NCBI GenBank assembly: GCA_021827705.1
Contig: JAKAUQ010000007.1
Span: forward strand, 1 to 64,000
Source: Actinomycetes bacterium
Lineage (GTDB): Bacteria > Actinomycetota > Acidimicrobiia > Acidimicrobiales > RAAP-2
Direction: 5' to 3'
Length of the DNA: 64,000 bases
In this document: positions 24,898-33,433 of the stretch, one piece after another
Layout: the number at the start of each line of letters is the position of its first letter
Numbering within the stretch: position 1 is the first letter of the stretch
Made by a program: the position numbers and the translations under genes
The notes under the pieces: generated by a model
Told to the model about the DNA's origin: nothing
The model's input: the letters and a program-made list of their open reading frames with translations, nothing else
The model's database searches: none

Positions 24898-25859
24898 TCG
24901 ACCAGCGTCCGCCCCGTGAGACGCAAGAAGACGTCCTCGAGCGAGCTGCGTCGCACCAGGGCGCTGGCCGGCACGATCCCCGCGCCGTGGACCGCGCTCA
25001 GGACGACGTCGCCGTCGTCCACGTACAGCAGGACCCGATCGGGCAGCACCTCGACACGCTCGGCCAGGTCCCCGAGTCGGGCGACACGTCCCCCGTCACG
25101 GAGGGTGTTGAGGTCGCCCTCGTCGTCGTCGAAGCGCAGCTCCACCACCTCGCGCGTCGCGTGAGCGTCGATCAGCTCGCGCGGCGTCCCCGCCGCCACG
25201 ATGGTGCCGTGGTCCATCACGACGAGGCGATCGCAGAGCTGCTCGGCCTCGTCCATGTAGTGCGTCGTGATGATGAGAGTGACGCCTTCGCGCTTCAGGC
25301 GATAGAGGCGGTCCCACACGAGGTGGCGCGCCTGGGGATCGAGTCCCGTCGTCGGCTCGTCGAGGATGAGGATCTCTGGCTGGTTGATCAGGGCACGGGC
25401 GATCGTCAGACGGCGGCGCATGCCTCCTGACAGGTCGTCCACCCGGCTGTCGGCCCGATCGGCCAGCTGCACGAACTCGAGCAGATCCTGGGTCCGCTGG
25501 CGGATGAGGGCACGGGGCAAGTCGAAGTAGCGCCCGAAGATCTCGAGGTTCCAGCGCACCGACAGCTCCAGTTCCAGCGTGTCCTCCTGGGGCACCACAC
25601 CGAGTCGCGCGCGAATCTCGGGACCGCGGGTGCGCGGATCCAGCCCGAAGATGGTGAGCTCACCTCCACTGGGACGCGACACGGCCGACACCATGCGCAT
25701 CGTGCTCGTCTTGCCGGCTCCGTTGGGCCCGAGAAACCCGAAGCTCTCCCCGGCGCGCACGGTGACGTCGATTCCCCGCACCGCGACAAAGTCGCCGAAG
25801 CGCTTGGTCAGGCCCCGGGCCACGACGACTGCGGCTTCGCCCTCCCCGCGCTCGCTCAT
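24894..25859 (-). CDS. ABC exporter ATP-binding protein (NodI/DrrA-like)
   Basis: A 321-residue ATPase with Walker A GPNGAGKTST (about 44-53), signature LSGGMRRRL (about 142), Walker B ILILDEPTTGLD (about 162) and switch His in THYMDEAE. A C-terminal domain of about 90 residues is the DrrA/NodI type that regulates coupling to ABC-2 permeases. It is the first gene of a three-gene operon. A TAGCCT hexamer (25887-25892) gives a leader of about 20 nt. Confidence 0.93.
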   Translation of the reverse strand: MSERGEGEAAVVVARGLTKRFGDFVAVRGIDVTVRAGESFGFLGPNGAGKTSTMRMVSAVSRPSGGELTIFGLDPRTRGPEIRARLGVVPQEDTLELELSVRWNLEIFGRYFDLPRALIRQRTQDLLEFVQLADRADSRVDDLSGGMRRRLTIARALINQPEILILDEPTTGLDPQARHLVWDRLYRLKREGVTLIITTHYMDEAEQLCDRLVVMDHGTIVAAGTPRELIDAHATREVVELRFDDDEGDLNTLRDGGRVARLGDLAERVEVLPDRVLLYVDDGDVVLSAVHGAGIVPASALVRRSSLEDVFLRLTGRTLVE

Positions 25860-25914
25860 CTCGTGACCCCCCGACGCACCGAACGGAGGCTACCGGAGCC
25901 GGAGAACTGACCCT

Positions 25915-27939
25915 TCACGTCGGGTCTTCTAGGCTCATCGGCGACGCCACGCGCCACAGGTCGTCCAGGTCGACGACCACGGGCCCGGTGACGGCGACCG
26001 TGAGTGCCCGACGAGCAGGTTCCACCTCCTGGACCCGAACCACGGCGCGGACCGCGTCGTCGACGAAGCGGCTGAGCGGGGCCCAACCGTGCCGGTCGTC
26101 TCCCGCGTGGCGGTGGTAGGGCAGCCGCAGCGGGGCGTACAGACTCAACTCGTCGCGCGCCCGCGTCACCGCTACGTAGAACAGGCGTCGCTCCTCGGCC
26201 AGACCGTCGGGCGTGCCCAGGGACATGTCCAAGGGAATGATCCCGTCGACCACGTGGGGGATGTGCACGTGGGACCACTCGAGTCCCTTGGCCGAGTGGA
26301 TGGTCGAGACCACCACGTAGTCCTCATCGAGCACCGGGGGCCCGGCCAGGTCACCCGTCGAAGCCGGTGGATCCAAGACGACTTCGGCCAGCCAGTCCGA
26401 CAGCCGCTCGTGCGCGTGCGCGGCGTCGACGAGTCTCTCCAGGTCCCCGAGACGTGCAGCGGCGTCCGGGTAGCGCGCCCGCACCAGCGGAGCGACCGCG
26501 CTCAGCACCCCGTCGGCCCGCGCGCCGGCTCCCACACCCTCGCGCGCCTGGGCCAGCGCACCCAGGGTCGCCGCCAAGCCCTGGCGCACCGATGCGGGAG
26601 CCAGGGCCACCAGGTTCGCCCCGGCGGCCAGGGCGTCCCCGCGGGCCACATCGCCGGCCGCCAGCAGGTGGCGCGCGTGCGCCGCCCCGATCCCCGGGTG
26701 GAGCCGCAGCAGCCGGTACCAGGCCACCTCATCGCGGGGATTGTCGAGCAGCCGCGCCGCCGCCACGAAGTCGCGCACGTGCGCCGCCTCCAGGAACCGC
26801 AGCCCCCCGTACTTGCGGTACGGGACGTGGCGTGAACTCAGCTCGACCTCGATGAGGTCGCTATGGTGCCCAGCGCGCACCAGGATCGCCTGCTCGCGCA
26901 GCGGGACCCCGTCCTCGTGGCCCCGCAGGATGTCGTCGACGATGGCTCGCGCCTCCCCGGCCGCGTCGTAGCACTGGACTAGACGCACCGGTGGGCCCTC
27001 GCCTCGTGTCGATCGCAGGCGGAGCGCTGCTCCGTCCTGGGTGGGACGCACGACATTGGCCACCTCGACGACGGGCCGGCGCGAGCGGAAGTTGTCCTCC
27101 AAGCGCACGACGCGCGCACCGTGCAGTGCGGCAACCAGTTCGCGTAGGTGGCGCGAGTCCGCGCCGCGGAACCCGTAGATGGCCTGCGCCTCGTCGCCCA
27201 CGACCGTCAGCCCGCGGCCGGCGGGTGCCAGGCGCGACACGATGTCGACCTGGAGCCGGTTGACGTCCTGGTACTCGTCGACCAGCACGTGCTCGAAGGC
27301 TGGTGCGCCCGTCGTGGCGTCGAGCACCGCCCGCCAGTACAGCAGGAGGTCGTCGAAGTCCAGGACGCCGGTGGCCCGCTTGCGCGCCGTGTAGGCGGTG
27401 AACAGCGCCGCCACGGCCTCGAGGTGGGGGGTGATCCACGGGAACTCGGCCGGCACCACGACGTCGAGCGGCTGACCTCGGTTGACGCAGCGCGAGTAGA
27501 GGGCGACGAGGGTTGCCGGGCGCGGAAAGCGCACCGCGGTGCCGGCGAGGCCGACCTCGCCGCGCATCAGGTCCATCAGGTCACTGGCCTCACCCGGGTC
27601 GAGCACGCCGAAGCCCGGCACCAGCCCGATCTCGGCAGCCCGAGCGGCCAGCACCCGGTAGGCCACGGCGTGGAACGTCCCGCCAAAGGGGACCTGACCC
27701 TGGCCGGTCAGCGCGGCCGCACGCGCCACCATGTCGTCGGCGGCGCGTCGCGTGAAGGTGAGCAGCAAGATCCGCTCCGGTGCCACACCCCGGGCCAGCA
27801 GGCCAGCCACCCGCGCAACCAGGGTGCGCGTCTTGCCCGTCCCGGCCCCCGCCACCACCACCAGTGGCTCGTCACCGTGCTCGGCGACTTCGCGCTGCGC
27901 CAGCGTCAACCCGGCCAGCGCATCAGAGAAAGCGAACAC
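25915..27939 (-). CDS. SOS-controlled UvrD/PcrA-type DNA helicase
   Basis: A 674-residue superfamily 1A helicase, expected to unwind DNA 3'-5' in repair. Motifs are in order: Q-motif LTLAQREV, motif I AGAGTGKTRTL, motif II VLVDEYQDVN, motif III GDEAQAIYGFRGAD, motif V STIHSAKGLEW and motif VI FYVAVTRARDEL. The tail after motif VI is short and lacks the Cys cluster or HRDC domain of mycobacterial UvrD2. The start GTG at 27939 is 7 nt after a perfect TATACT, and the codon lies inside a LexA box (27933-27946). Induction by DNA damage is strongly suggested. Confidence 0.92.
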   Translation of the reverse strand: MFAFSDALAGLTLAQREVAEHGDEPLVVVAGAGTGKTRTLVARVAGLLARGVAPERILLLTFTRRAADDMVARAAALTGQGQVPFGGTFHAVAYRVLAARAAEIGLVPGFGVLDPGEASDLMDLMRGEVGLAGTAVRFPRPATLVALYSRCVNRGQPLDVVVPAEFPWITPHLEAVAALFTAYTARKRATGVLDFDDLLLYWRAVLDATTGAPAFEHVLVDEYQDVNRLQVDIVSRLAPAGRGLTVVGDEAQAIYGFRGADSRHLRELVAALHGARVVRLEDNFRSRRPVVEVANVVRPTQDGAALRLRSTRGEGPPVRLVQCYDAAGEARAIVDDILRGHEDGVPLREQAILVRAGHHSDLIEVELSSRHVPYRKYGGLRFLEAAHVRDFVAAARLLDNPRDEVAWYRLLRLHPGIGAAHARHLLAAGDVARGDALAAGANLVALAPASVRQGLAATLGALAQAREGVGAGARADGVLSAVAPLVRARYPDAAARLGDLERLVDAAHAHERLSDWLAEVVLDPPASTGDLAGPPVLDEDYVVVSTIHSAKGLEWSHVHIPHVVDGIIPLDMSLGTPDGLAEERRLFYVAVTRARDELSLYAPLRLPYHRHAGDDRHGWAPLSRFVDDAVRAVVRVQEVEPARRALTVAVTGPVVVDLDDLWRVASPMSLEDPT

Positions 27940-27946
27940 TTGTTCG
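27933..27946. promoter_or_regulatory. LexA (SOS) box over the helicase start
   Basis: CGAAC-ACTT-GTTCG, an exact match to the actinobacterial LexA consensus CGAAC-N4-GTTCG. It covers the transcription start and the first codons, so bound LexA would block initiation. Confidence 0.85.
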
Positions 27947-27952
27947 AGTATA
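27947..27952 (-). promoter_or_regulatory. -10 element of the SOS helicase gene
   Basis: TATACT on the minus strand, 7 nt, GTG at 27939. It directly abuts the LexA box. Confidence 0.6.
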
Positions 27953-28005
27953 CGAGCCGGGGCGCCGCTGGCTCGGACTCGCTGGCCGCGTGAAAGACTC
28001 TCCCC

Positions 28006-29301
28006 ATGCCGGTACCCGTCAACGTCCGGCCCACGCGTCCCCGCACGACCACCGGGCCGACGACCACCATCATCAAGCCGGTGGGCCCTCGCTGCAACCT
28101 CAACTGCGCCTACTGCTACTACCTGCCCACCGTGGCCTCCTTCCCACCCGACGAGCGCTTCACGATGTCCCCCGCGGTCCTCGAGGCCGTGGTGGCCCAA
28201 GCCCTGGCCGCAGCCCCCGGGCCGGTCGTGCACTTCGTATGGCACGGGGGCGAGCCGCTGCTGGCCGGTCGTGCCTTCTACGAGCGGGCCTTCGCCCTCC
28301 AAGAGCGCCTCGCCCCCCCGGGATGGACGGTTACCAACTCGGTCCAGACCAACGGCACCCTCCTGGACGAGCGCTGGGCCGACTTCCTCGTCGCACATCA
28401 CGTGGCCGTCGGACTGAGCATCGATGGCTCGGCGCGCACCCACGACCGGCTCCGGCCCGATCGACGGGGGCGTCCCACCCACGCGCGGGCCAGCGCCGCC
28501 TTTGAGCGCCTCCGCCAGCGCGGTGCACCCCCTGACGTGCTGTGCACCGTGAACGCCGAGACCGCAGCGCGACCCTCCGAGGTGTACCGGGCCCTGGTGG
28601 ACCTCGGGGCCCAGTGGATCCAGTTCATCCCGGTCGTCGAGGAGGTCGGCGGCTGGCCGACGCCGGCCGCCGTCTCCGCGCGCGCCTACGGCGCGTTCCT
28701 GATCGCCATCTTTGATCGTTGGGTGCGTCACGACATAGATCGCGTCGTCGTCCAGACCTTCTTCGAAGGGCTGCTGGCCGCAGCAGGGCGGCCCGGCTCG
28801 CTGTGCGTGAGTGCCGAGACGTGCGGGCAGGTTCTGGCCGTCGAGCACGACGGCTCGGTCTACAGCTGCGACCACTTCGTTCGCCCGGAGTACGAGCTGG
28901 GCTCCGTCCTCGAGGACTCACTGGCGGCCCTGGCCACGAGCGCACGCCAGCTGGCCTTCGGCCGGGTCAAGCGCGACGAGATCGACGCCGAGTGCCTCGC
29001 GTGTCCGGTCCTGGCCTACTGCCACGGCGGCTGTCCCAAGGATCGCGGGCGCTACGGCGCACCGTCAGGTCGCAACGCCCTGTGCGCGGGCTACCGCGCT
29101 TTCTACCTCCACGCAGCACCGCTGCTCCAGCGCATGGCCGAGCTGGCCGCGACCGGCGGGCGAGCCTCGTCGATCATGGGCGAGCTGGCCCTTGCCGAGG
29201 AGCCCCTGCGCGCAGATCTCGCCCACGCGGGGCGCAACGACCTCTGCCCCTGCGGCAGCGGCCGCAAGTTCAAGCACTGCCACGGACAGCCCGTGCGCTG
29301 A
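28006..29301 (+). CDS. Radical SAM/SPASM protein (anaerobic sulfatase maturase-like) with SEC-C tail
   Basis: A 431-residue iron-sulfur enzyme. Cys30-x3-Cys34-x2-Cys37 (CNLNCAYC) binds the SAM cluster. GGEP follows at about 82. The C-terminal SPASM region has Cys-rich blocks (SLCVSAETCG, YSCDHF, CLACPVLAYCHGGCP) for two auxiliary clusters, as in formylglycine-generating maturases. The last 20 residues are a zinc-binding SEC-C motif (NDLCPCGSGRKFKHC). No sulfatase or small precursor peptide gene lies nearby, so the substrate protein is unknown. ATG at 28006. The hexamer AAGACT 6 nt before it is a poor -10. Confidence 0.9.
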   Translation: MPVPVNVRPTRPRTTTGPTTTIIKPVGPRCNLNCAYCYYLPTVASFPPDERFTMSPAVLEAVVAQALAAAPGPVVHFVWHGGEPLLAGRAFYERAFALQERLAPPGWTVTNSVQTNGTLLDERWADFLVAHHVAVGLSIDGSARTHDRLRPDRRGRPTHARASAAFERLRQRGAPPDVLCTVNAETAARPSEVYRALVDLGAQWIQFIPVVEEVGGWPTPAAVSARAYGAFLIAIFDRWVRHDIDRVVVQTFFEGLLAAAGRPGSLCVSAETCGQVLAVEHDGSVYSCDHFVRPEYELGSVLEDSLAALATSARQLAFGRVKRDEIDAECLACPVLAYCHGGCPKDRGRYGAPSGRNALCAGYRAFYLHAAPLLQRMAELAATGGRASSIMGELALAEEPLRADLAHAGRNDLCPCGSGRKFKHCHGQPVR

Positions 29302-29345
29302 GGATCCGCGTGCTGCGGGTGCCGCTCACGCGCGTGACGCCCTGG

Positions 29346-29351
29346 TAGCGT
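29346..29351 (+). promoter_or_regulatory. -10 element of the GGDEF-EAL gene
   Basis: TAGCGT, followed by a leader of about 20 nt with a G-rich ribosome site (ggggggcagggg) before the GTG at 29378. Confidence 0.4.
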
Positions 29352-29377
29352 GACGCACCACAGGGGGGGCAGGGGAC

Positions 29378-31516
29378 GTGGTTGGGCCAGTTGACGTCAC
29401 GCACGGGGGTCCGCAGGCCGTCGCGCCCCCCAGTCGATCGCGACGAGATCTCGTACGCTCATTGGCCCATCCCCCGATTCACGACCCGGCATTCTGGTGG
29501 ACCCAGGTCATCGTGGTGGGCGTCGTCGCCCTACGACTCGTCGCCGACGCGCTTCAGGACCACGGGGCGCTCGGGGTTCCCGGATTCGTCTGGATCCTCG
29601 GGCTCATCTTCCCGGTCGTCTTCGCGGGCACCGCTTTCGGCCTGGTGGGCTCACTGGGAACAGCGCTCATCGGCGTCGCCCTCGAGCTCCCGACCGTCCT
29701 ATGGTTGCCCCACAGCCGACTCGCGCTGTGGGGCTCGTGGACCAATCTCGCCACCGTTGTCGCCCTGGCCATTGTGCTGGGCGATCGCTACGACGCCATC
29801 TTGACCGGTGCGGCCAGTGATGCGCGCGTCCGGGCGCGCCGCCTCGAGGAAGAGCGCTTCGCGCGCGCCTTCGAAGACAATATGGCGGCGATGGCCCTGA
29901 TCAGCCCCCACGGACAGATCCTGCGGGCCAACCGCGCCTTCGCCGACCTGCACGACGTGGCGCCGGCGGTCTTGGTCGGACAGCCTCTGGAGCAGCGGGT
30001 GACGCCCCCAGACCGGCGGGCGCTGGAAGAAGCACGCGCCCTCCTGGTGTCGGGTGCCCGCGACGGCGTGCAGACCACCTGGCGGATCGAGCGTGGCGCC
30101 CAAGCACCGATCACGGTCGAGGCGACCCTCACGGCGGTTCGGCTGGAGTCGACCTGCGAGTTGGTGGCTTCGCTGCGCGACGTCACCGACGAACGACGCG
30201 CCACCGCTCGGCTGGCCCACGCCGCACATCACGACGCCTTGACGGGCCTCGCGAATCGCGCGGTGCTGCTCGAGCGGATCGCCCACGCCCAGGCCACTCG
30301 CCCGGCGGGGCTGGCCCTGTTCATCGTGGATCTCGACAACTTCAAGGAGGTCAACGACACCCTCGGCCATCAGCTCGGTGACCAGCTCCTCATCGCGGTG
30401 GCTCGCCGCCTCCAGTCCGTCGTGCGCCGCGGGGACCTCCTGTGCCGGCTGGGCGGCGACGAGTTCGTGTACCTCGTCGAGACGGCCCGCGATAGTGCTT
30501 CGGCGCACCGCGTCGCCGAGCGCCTCGTCGCCGCCTTCCGGGCGCCCTTCCGTTTGGGCGAACACGCCCTCTCCCAGCGCGCCAGCATCGGAGCGGTCCA
30601 CTGCGACGACGCCCCGGGCACCGAGTGCGACGACGTCTTGCGCGACGCCGACATCGCGCTGTACCACACCAAGGAAACCGGCAAGGGCGGCTGCACCTTC
30701 TTTACCCCGGCGCTGCGCCACGACCTCGCCTCGCGCGTCGCGCTGAGTCGCGATCTGGCCACGGCGATCACGACCGATGCCCTCAGCGTCGCCTACCAGC
30801 CCCTGGTCGCCGCCGACAGCTTGGAGGTGGTCGGCTTTGAGGCGCTCGCACGCTTGACGCACCCCGAACTGGGCTCGGTGCCTCCTGACACCTTCATCCC
30901 ACTGGCCGAGCGCAGCGGCCTCATAACGGCGCTCGGCGAGGCCGTGCGTGGCCAGGTGGCCCGGGATGCCTCGTCGGTCGCGGCGCTGGCGGCGTCCTCG
31001 CTGATCGCGGTCAACGCGTCCACGAAGGAATTGCGGGCCGAGGGCTTTGCGCCCACCCTCCTTCGCCAGTGGCGTGAGGCCGACCTGACGCCCTCGCGCC
31101 TCGTCCTCGAGATTACCGAGAGCGCCGCTCTAGATGACGCTCCCGCGACCACGCGAAGTCTGCGCATCTTGCGCGACGCCGGCGTCCACGTGGCCTTCGA
31201 CGACTTCGGCACCGGCTACTCGTCACTGGCCCAGCTAAAGCAGCTGCGGCCGGACCTGGTCAAGATCGACCGCTCCTTCGTCGCGGCCCTCGACACCGAC
31301 TCCTCGGCCCACGACATCATTGAATCCTTGGTGGGACTCAGCCACTCCCTGGGGATTCGGGTGGTCGCCGAGGGTGTGGAGTCGGCCGGCCAGTTGGCTA
31401 CGGTCCGGGCAGCCGGATGTGACATGATCCAGGGCTTCTACCTCGGCCCTCCGGTCGCGGCAGCCGAGCTTGCCCAGACGCCCCATATCGCGACACGGCC
31501 CGCCGCCGACATCTGA
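29378..31516 (+). CDS. Membrane-bound GGDEF-EAL cyclic-di-GMP enzyme with PAS domain
   Basis: A 712-residue sensor. About three to four N-terminal membrane helices (about 41-136) are followed by a PAS domain (about 165-280), GGDEF (about 285-445) and EAL (about 460-700). The cyclase site RLGGDEF is intact, with an RRGD inhibitory I-site five residues upstream. The EAL residues are also intact (FEALARL, NASTKEL, LEITES, DDFGTGYSS, KIDRSF, EGVES). Both synthesis and breakdown of c-di-GMP are possible, switched by the PAS or membrane signal. No PilZ or other effector gene is nearby. Confidence 0.93.
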   Translation: MVGPVDVTHGGPQAVAPPSRSRRDLVRSLAHPPIHDPAFWWTQVIVVGVVALRLVADALQDHGALGVPGFVWILGLIFPVVFAGTAFGLVGSLGTALIGVALELPTVLWLPHSRLALWGSWTNLATVVALAIVLGDRYDAILTGAASDARVRARRLEEERFARAFEDNMAAMALISPHGQILRANRAFADLHDVAPAVLVGQPLEQRVTPPDRRALEEARALLVSGARDGVQTTWRIERGAQAPITVEATLTAVRLESTCELVASLRDVTDERRATARLAHAAHHDALTGLANRAVLLERIAHAQATRPAGLALFIVDLDNFKEVNDTLGHQLGDQLLIAVARRLQSVVRRGDLLCRLGGDEFVYLVETARDSASAHRVAERLVAAFRAPFRLGEHALSQRASIGAVHCDDAPGTECDDVLRDADIALYHTKETGKGGCTFFTPALRHDLASRVALSRDLATAITTDALSVAYQPLVAADSLEVVGFEALARLTHPELGSVPPDTFIPLAERSGLITALGEAVRGQVARDASSVAALAASSLIAVNASTKELRAEGFAPTLLRQWREADLTPSRLVLEITESAALDDAPATTRSLRILRDAGVHVAFDDFGTGYSSLAQLKQLRPDLVKIDRSFVAALDTDSSAHDIIESLVGLSHSLGIRVVAEGVESAGQLATVRAAGCDMIQGFYLGPPVAAAELAQTPHIATRPAADI

Positions 31517-31563
31517 GACTCGCGTTCATCGCTGGAGGGGTCTCTGCCGACCTCGGTGTGCAC

Positions 31564-31581
31564 GATACCCCCGGGGGTATC
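31564..31581. promoter_or_regulatory. CsoR/CstR-like operator upstream of the rhodanese gene
   Basis: GATACCCCCGGGGGTATC is a perfect 18-bp palindrome placed between the -35 region and the TATACT -10. Its ATACC/GGTAT half sites with a G-C centre resemble operators of CsoR-family copper or persulfide repressors. No such regulator is encoded in the window. Confidence 0.6.
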
Positions 31582-31583
31582 TG

Positions 31584-31589
31584 TATACT
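31584..31589 (+). promoter_or_regulatory. -10 element of the rhodanese gene
   Basis: A perfect TATACT directly after the palindrome. The leader of about 24 nt carries a GAGGAGA ribosome site before the GTG at 31620. Confidence 0.6.
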
Positions 31590-31619
31590 GACCAAACTTC
31601 TAGCCAGTGAGGAGACCAC

Positions 31620-31946
31620 GTGTACCAGGAAGTCGCTATCGGCCACTTTGCCGCCGCCCACGCGGACGGCGCCCTCGTCGTCGACGTTCGCGAGCCCCAC
31701 GAGTACGAGTCGGGACACGTGCCCGGTGCTCAGCTCATCCCCCTCGGTGTCCTGGTCCACCGCGCAGCCGAGCTGCCCAAGGGACGTGCCATCTACGTCA
31801 TCTGCCAAAGCGGCAGCCGCAGCCAGCACGCCGCGGCGCTGCTGCACCAGCTCGGCCACGACGTGCGCACGGTGCTGGGCGGCTTCGCGCACTGGGCTTC
31901 GGCTGGCCACCCGGTCGTGCGCGGCATGCGCGCCAACGCTGGCTGA
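31620..31946 (+). CDS. Single-domain rhodanese-like sulfurtransferase
   Basis: A 108-residue rhodanese domain that carries sulfane sulfur on Cys62. The active loop is CQSGSR, the family-conserved DVREPHEYESGHVPGA stretch is at about 22-37, and the C-terminal LGGFAHW is typical. Cytosolic single-domain rhodaneses often detoxify persulfides or cyanide, or supply sulfur. The promoter has an 18-bp palindrome like a CstR (persulfide sensor) operator, which supports a role in sulfide/persulfide stress. It is monocistronic. Confidence 0.9.
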   Translation: MYQEVAIGHFAAAHADGALVVDVREPHEYESGHVPGAQLIPLGVLVHRAAELPKGRAIYVICQSGSRSQHAAALLHQLGHDVRTVLGGFAHWASAGHPVVRGMRANAG

Positions 31947-32214
31947 CCTCGAACACTGGTCGCAGGCTCGGCCCTCTCTCGTCACCCCGCACCGCGGCCC
32001 CGGCGGGCCTCCGGCGACGGTGGACCAGCGCGCTGCGCCACGGTGGGCACCGTCGGGCCCTGAGGACCACCTCCGAGCCCGCCAGGAGCTCACCGCCGTC
32101 GCCACGGGTAGGAATGCCGGGGCCCGTGATTCCACCGCCTCGCGCCCGAACCGCACCCCGAGGCGAACGACGCACCTAGCCGGTCACCGAGCTGCTCGAG
32201 CGACACAGAACGGG
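31947..32214. other. Stretch with no gene recognised (268 bp)
   Basis: Between the rhodanese stop and the SRPBCC pseudogene. No frame shows a recognisable domain. Remnants of an ArsR-type gene, which often accompanies SRPBCC genes, were looked for but not convincingly found. Confidence 0.4.
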
Positions 32215-32221
32215 GGGCGAT

Positions 32222-32680
32222 AGACGAGGGTTCGGTCACTGTCGGCTCCTTCAGGATTGCGCGGGCCTACCCGGAGCCCCAGCACGGGTGATCGCAGCGT
32301 GCGCCTCGGCCGAGGTTCAGAGTGTCGGGGGCGACACCGGCAACCTCGAGCCGGTCCTGGGCGCAGTCGAGGAGTTCGCCTTTCGCCCCGGGCCCCCAGC
32401 TCTTCTCGATCCGGGCTGGCGACACGGTGTTTCAATACGACGCGCTACTACGACATCGTGCCCAACGCCCGGATCGTCTACGCCGACGACATGCACGCCG
32501 ACGATCAGGGCATCCCGGTGTGCCGGGCGACCATCGAGTTCGTCGCGCGTGACGGCACCACCCTCGTTCGCCTCCCCGAGCAGGGCACCTACCTCGTCGG
32601 GTTCGACCGAGCCGCCGCGCCGCGCCGGCACCGCCGAGATGCTCGACGGCCTTCGCAGTTATCTGGCCACCTCGCACTAA
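32222..32680 (+). pseudogene. SRPBCC (AHSA1-type) family protein, multiply frameshifted
   Basis: Successive fragments of one SRPBCC/AHSA1 domain appear in different frames. They run GSFRIARAYPEP, then ARVIAACASAEV and VEEFAFRPG, then LFSIRAGDTVFQYDA, then RYYDIVPNARIVYADDMHAD to GTYLVGFDRA, and finally GTAEMLDGLRSYLATSH plus stop. Frame changes fall near 32289, 32395, 32444 (2 nt missing) and 32620. No single start-to-stop frame exists. Neighbouring genes are intact, so local decay is more likely than poor sequence quality, but assembly error cannot be excluded. The intact family binds hydrophobic ligands or acts as a co-chaperone. Confidence 0.75.
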
Positions 32681-32744
32681 CGACGCGACCGACGCCGACG
32701 CGCCTCACGGCCGTGCACCGTCTCGGGGTCACGTCACGTCTCGG

Positions 32745-32815
32745 AGGCGGCGTCCGGATTCGAACCGGAGTACGGGGCTTTGCAGGCCCCTGCCTAACCA
32801 CTCGGCCACGCCGCC
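32745..32815 (-). tRNA. tRNA-Cys (anticodon GCA)
   Basis: The 71-nt minus-strand cloverleaf has acceptor GGCGGCG/CGCCGCC with discriminator T, anticodon stem GGGGC/GCCCC with loop CTGCAAA (anticodon GCA), and T arm TCCGG/CCGGA with loop TTCGAAT. CCA is not encoded. Confidence 0.96.
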
Positions 32816-32885
32816 AGAGCGACCATCCTACCTACCGAGGCAGATTGGCCCGACCCGCGGACCCCGCGTACTGGCGCCACCTTGG

Positions 32886-32891
32886 TAGCGT
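32886..32891 (+). promoter_or_regulatory. -10 element of the membrane protein gene
   Basis: TAGCGT, 6 nt, GTG at 32898. Leaderless by spacing. Confidence 0.5.
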
Positions 32892-32897
32892 CGACAC

Positions 32898-33422
32898 GTG
32901 GCTGACGACCTCTCGGCCTTTCGCGCGCGCGTCCGCGGCGTCTACGTCCTGGGGATCTTCAGCGCGGCCTTCGGCTTCGTGGAGGCGGCCGTCGTCTACG
33001 ACCTGCGTCACATCGTGGGCTCACCATCCCCGATCGTGCCCACCCACTACCGCACGCTCCTCAATCTGGGCTTCGTTACCTTCATCCAGCCCTCCCGGTC
33101 GCTCCTGGCCACCGGGGACCTGGGTCGCGTGGAGACCGTGCGCGAGGCCTGCACCCTCGTGATGCTCCTGGCCATCGCTTGGCTCGCCGCCCACCGCTTC
33201 ACCCGTCGGCTGGGCGCCTTCCTGATCGCCTTTGGCACCTGGGATCTGACCTACTACCTGTGGCTCCGGGTGATCCTCCACTGGCCGACGAGCCTGCTGA
33301 CGCGTGACGTCTTCTTCCTCATCCCCGTGCCCTGGATCGGACCGGTGCTCACGCCCCTGGTGATCAGTCTGCTCCTGGTGGTCGGCGGCGTGCGTCTCTA
33401 CCTGCGACCCGAGCTCGCCTAG
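32898..33422 (+). CDS. Membrane protein of unknown function
   Basis: A 174-residue protein with about four to five hydrophobic segments (about 14-33, 84-98, 104-124, 150-168). Conserved-looking motifs such as GTWDLTYYLWL and FLIPVPWIGPVLTP sit between helices, with several Trp and Asp near the membrane face. I do not recognise the family by function. It converges on a small membrane protein gene with 11 bp between stops. Confidence 0.72.
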   Translation: MADDLSAFRARVRGVYVLGIFSAAFGFVEAAVVYDLRHIVGSPSPIVPTHYRTLLNLGFVTFIQPSRSLLATGDLGRVETVREACTLVMLLAIAWLAAHRFTRRLGAFLIAFGTWDLTYYLWLRVILHWPTSLLTRDVFFLIPVPWIGPVLTPLVISLLLVVGGVRLYLRPELA

Positions 33423-33433
33423 CCCAACGGTCT

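Noticed and set aside
29302-29377. Possible RiPP precursor after the radical SAM gene
   Set aside because: The 76-bp gap holds no start with a plausible peptide. It contains only the promoter of the next gene.
31947-32214. ArsR-type pseudogene upstream of the SRPBCC remnant
   Set aside because: ArsR genes often accompany this family, but I could not follow a winged-helix pattern in any frame.
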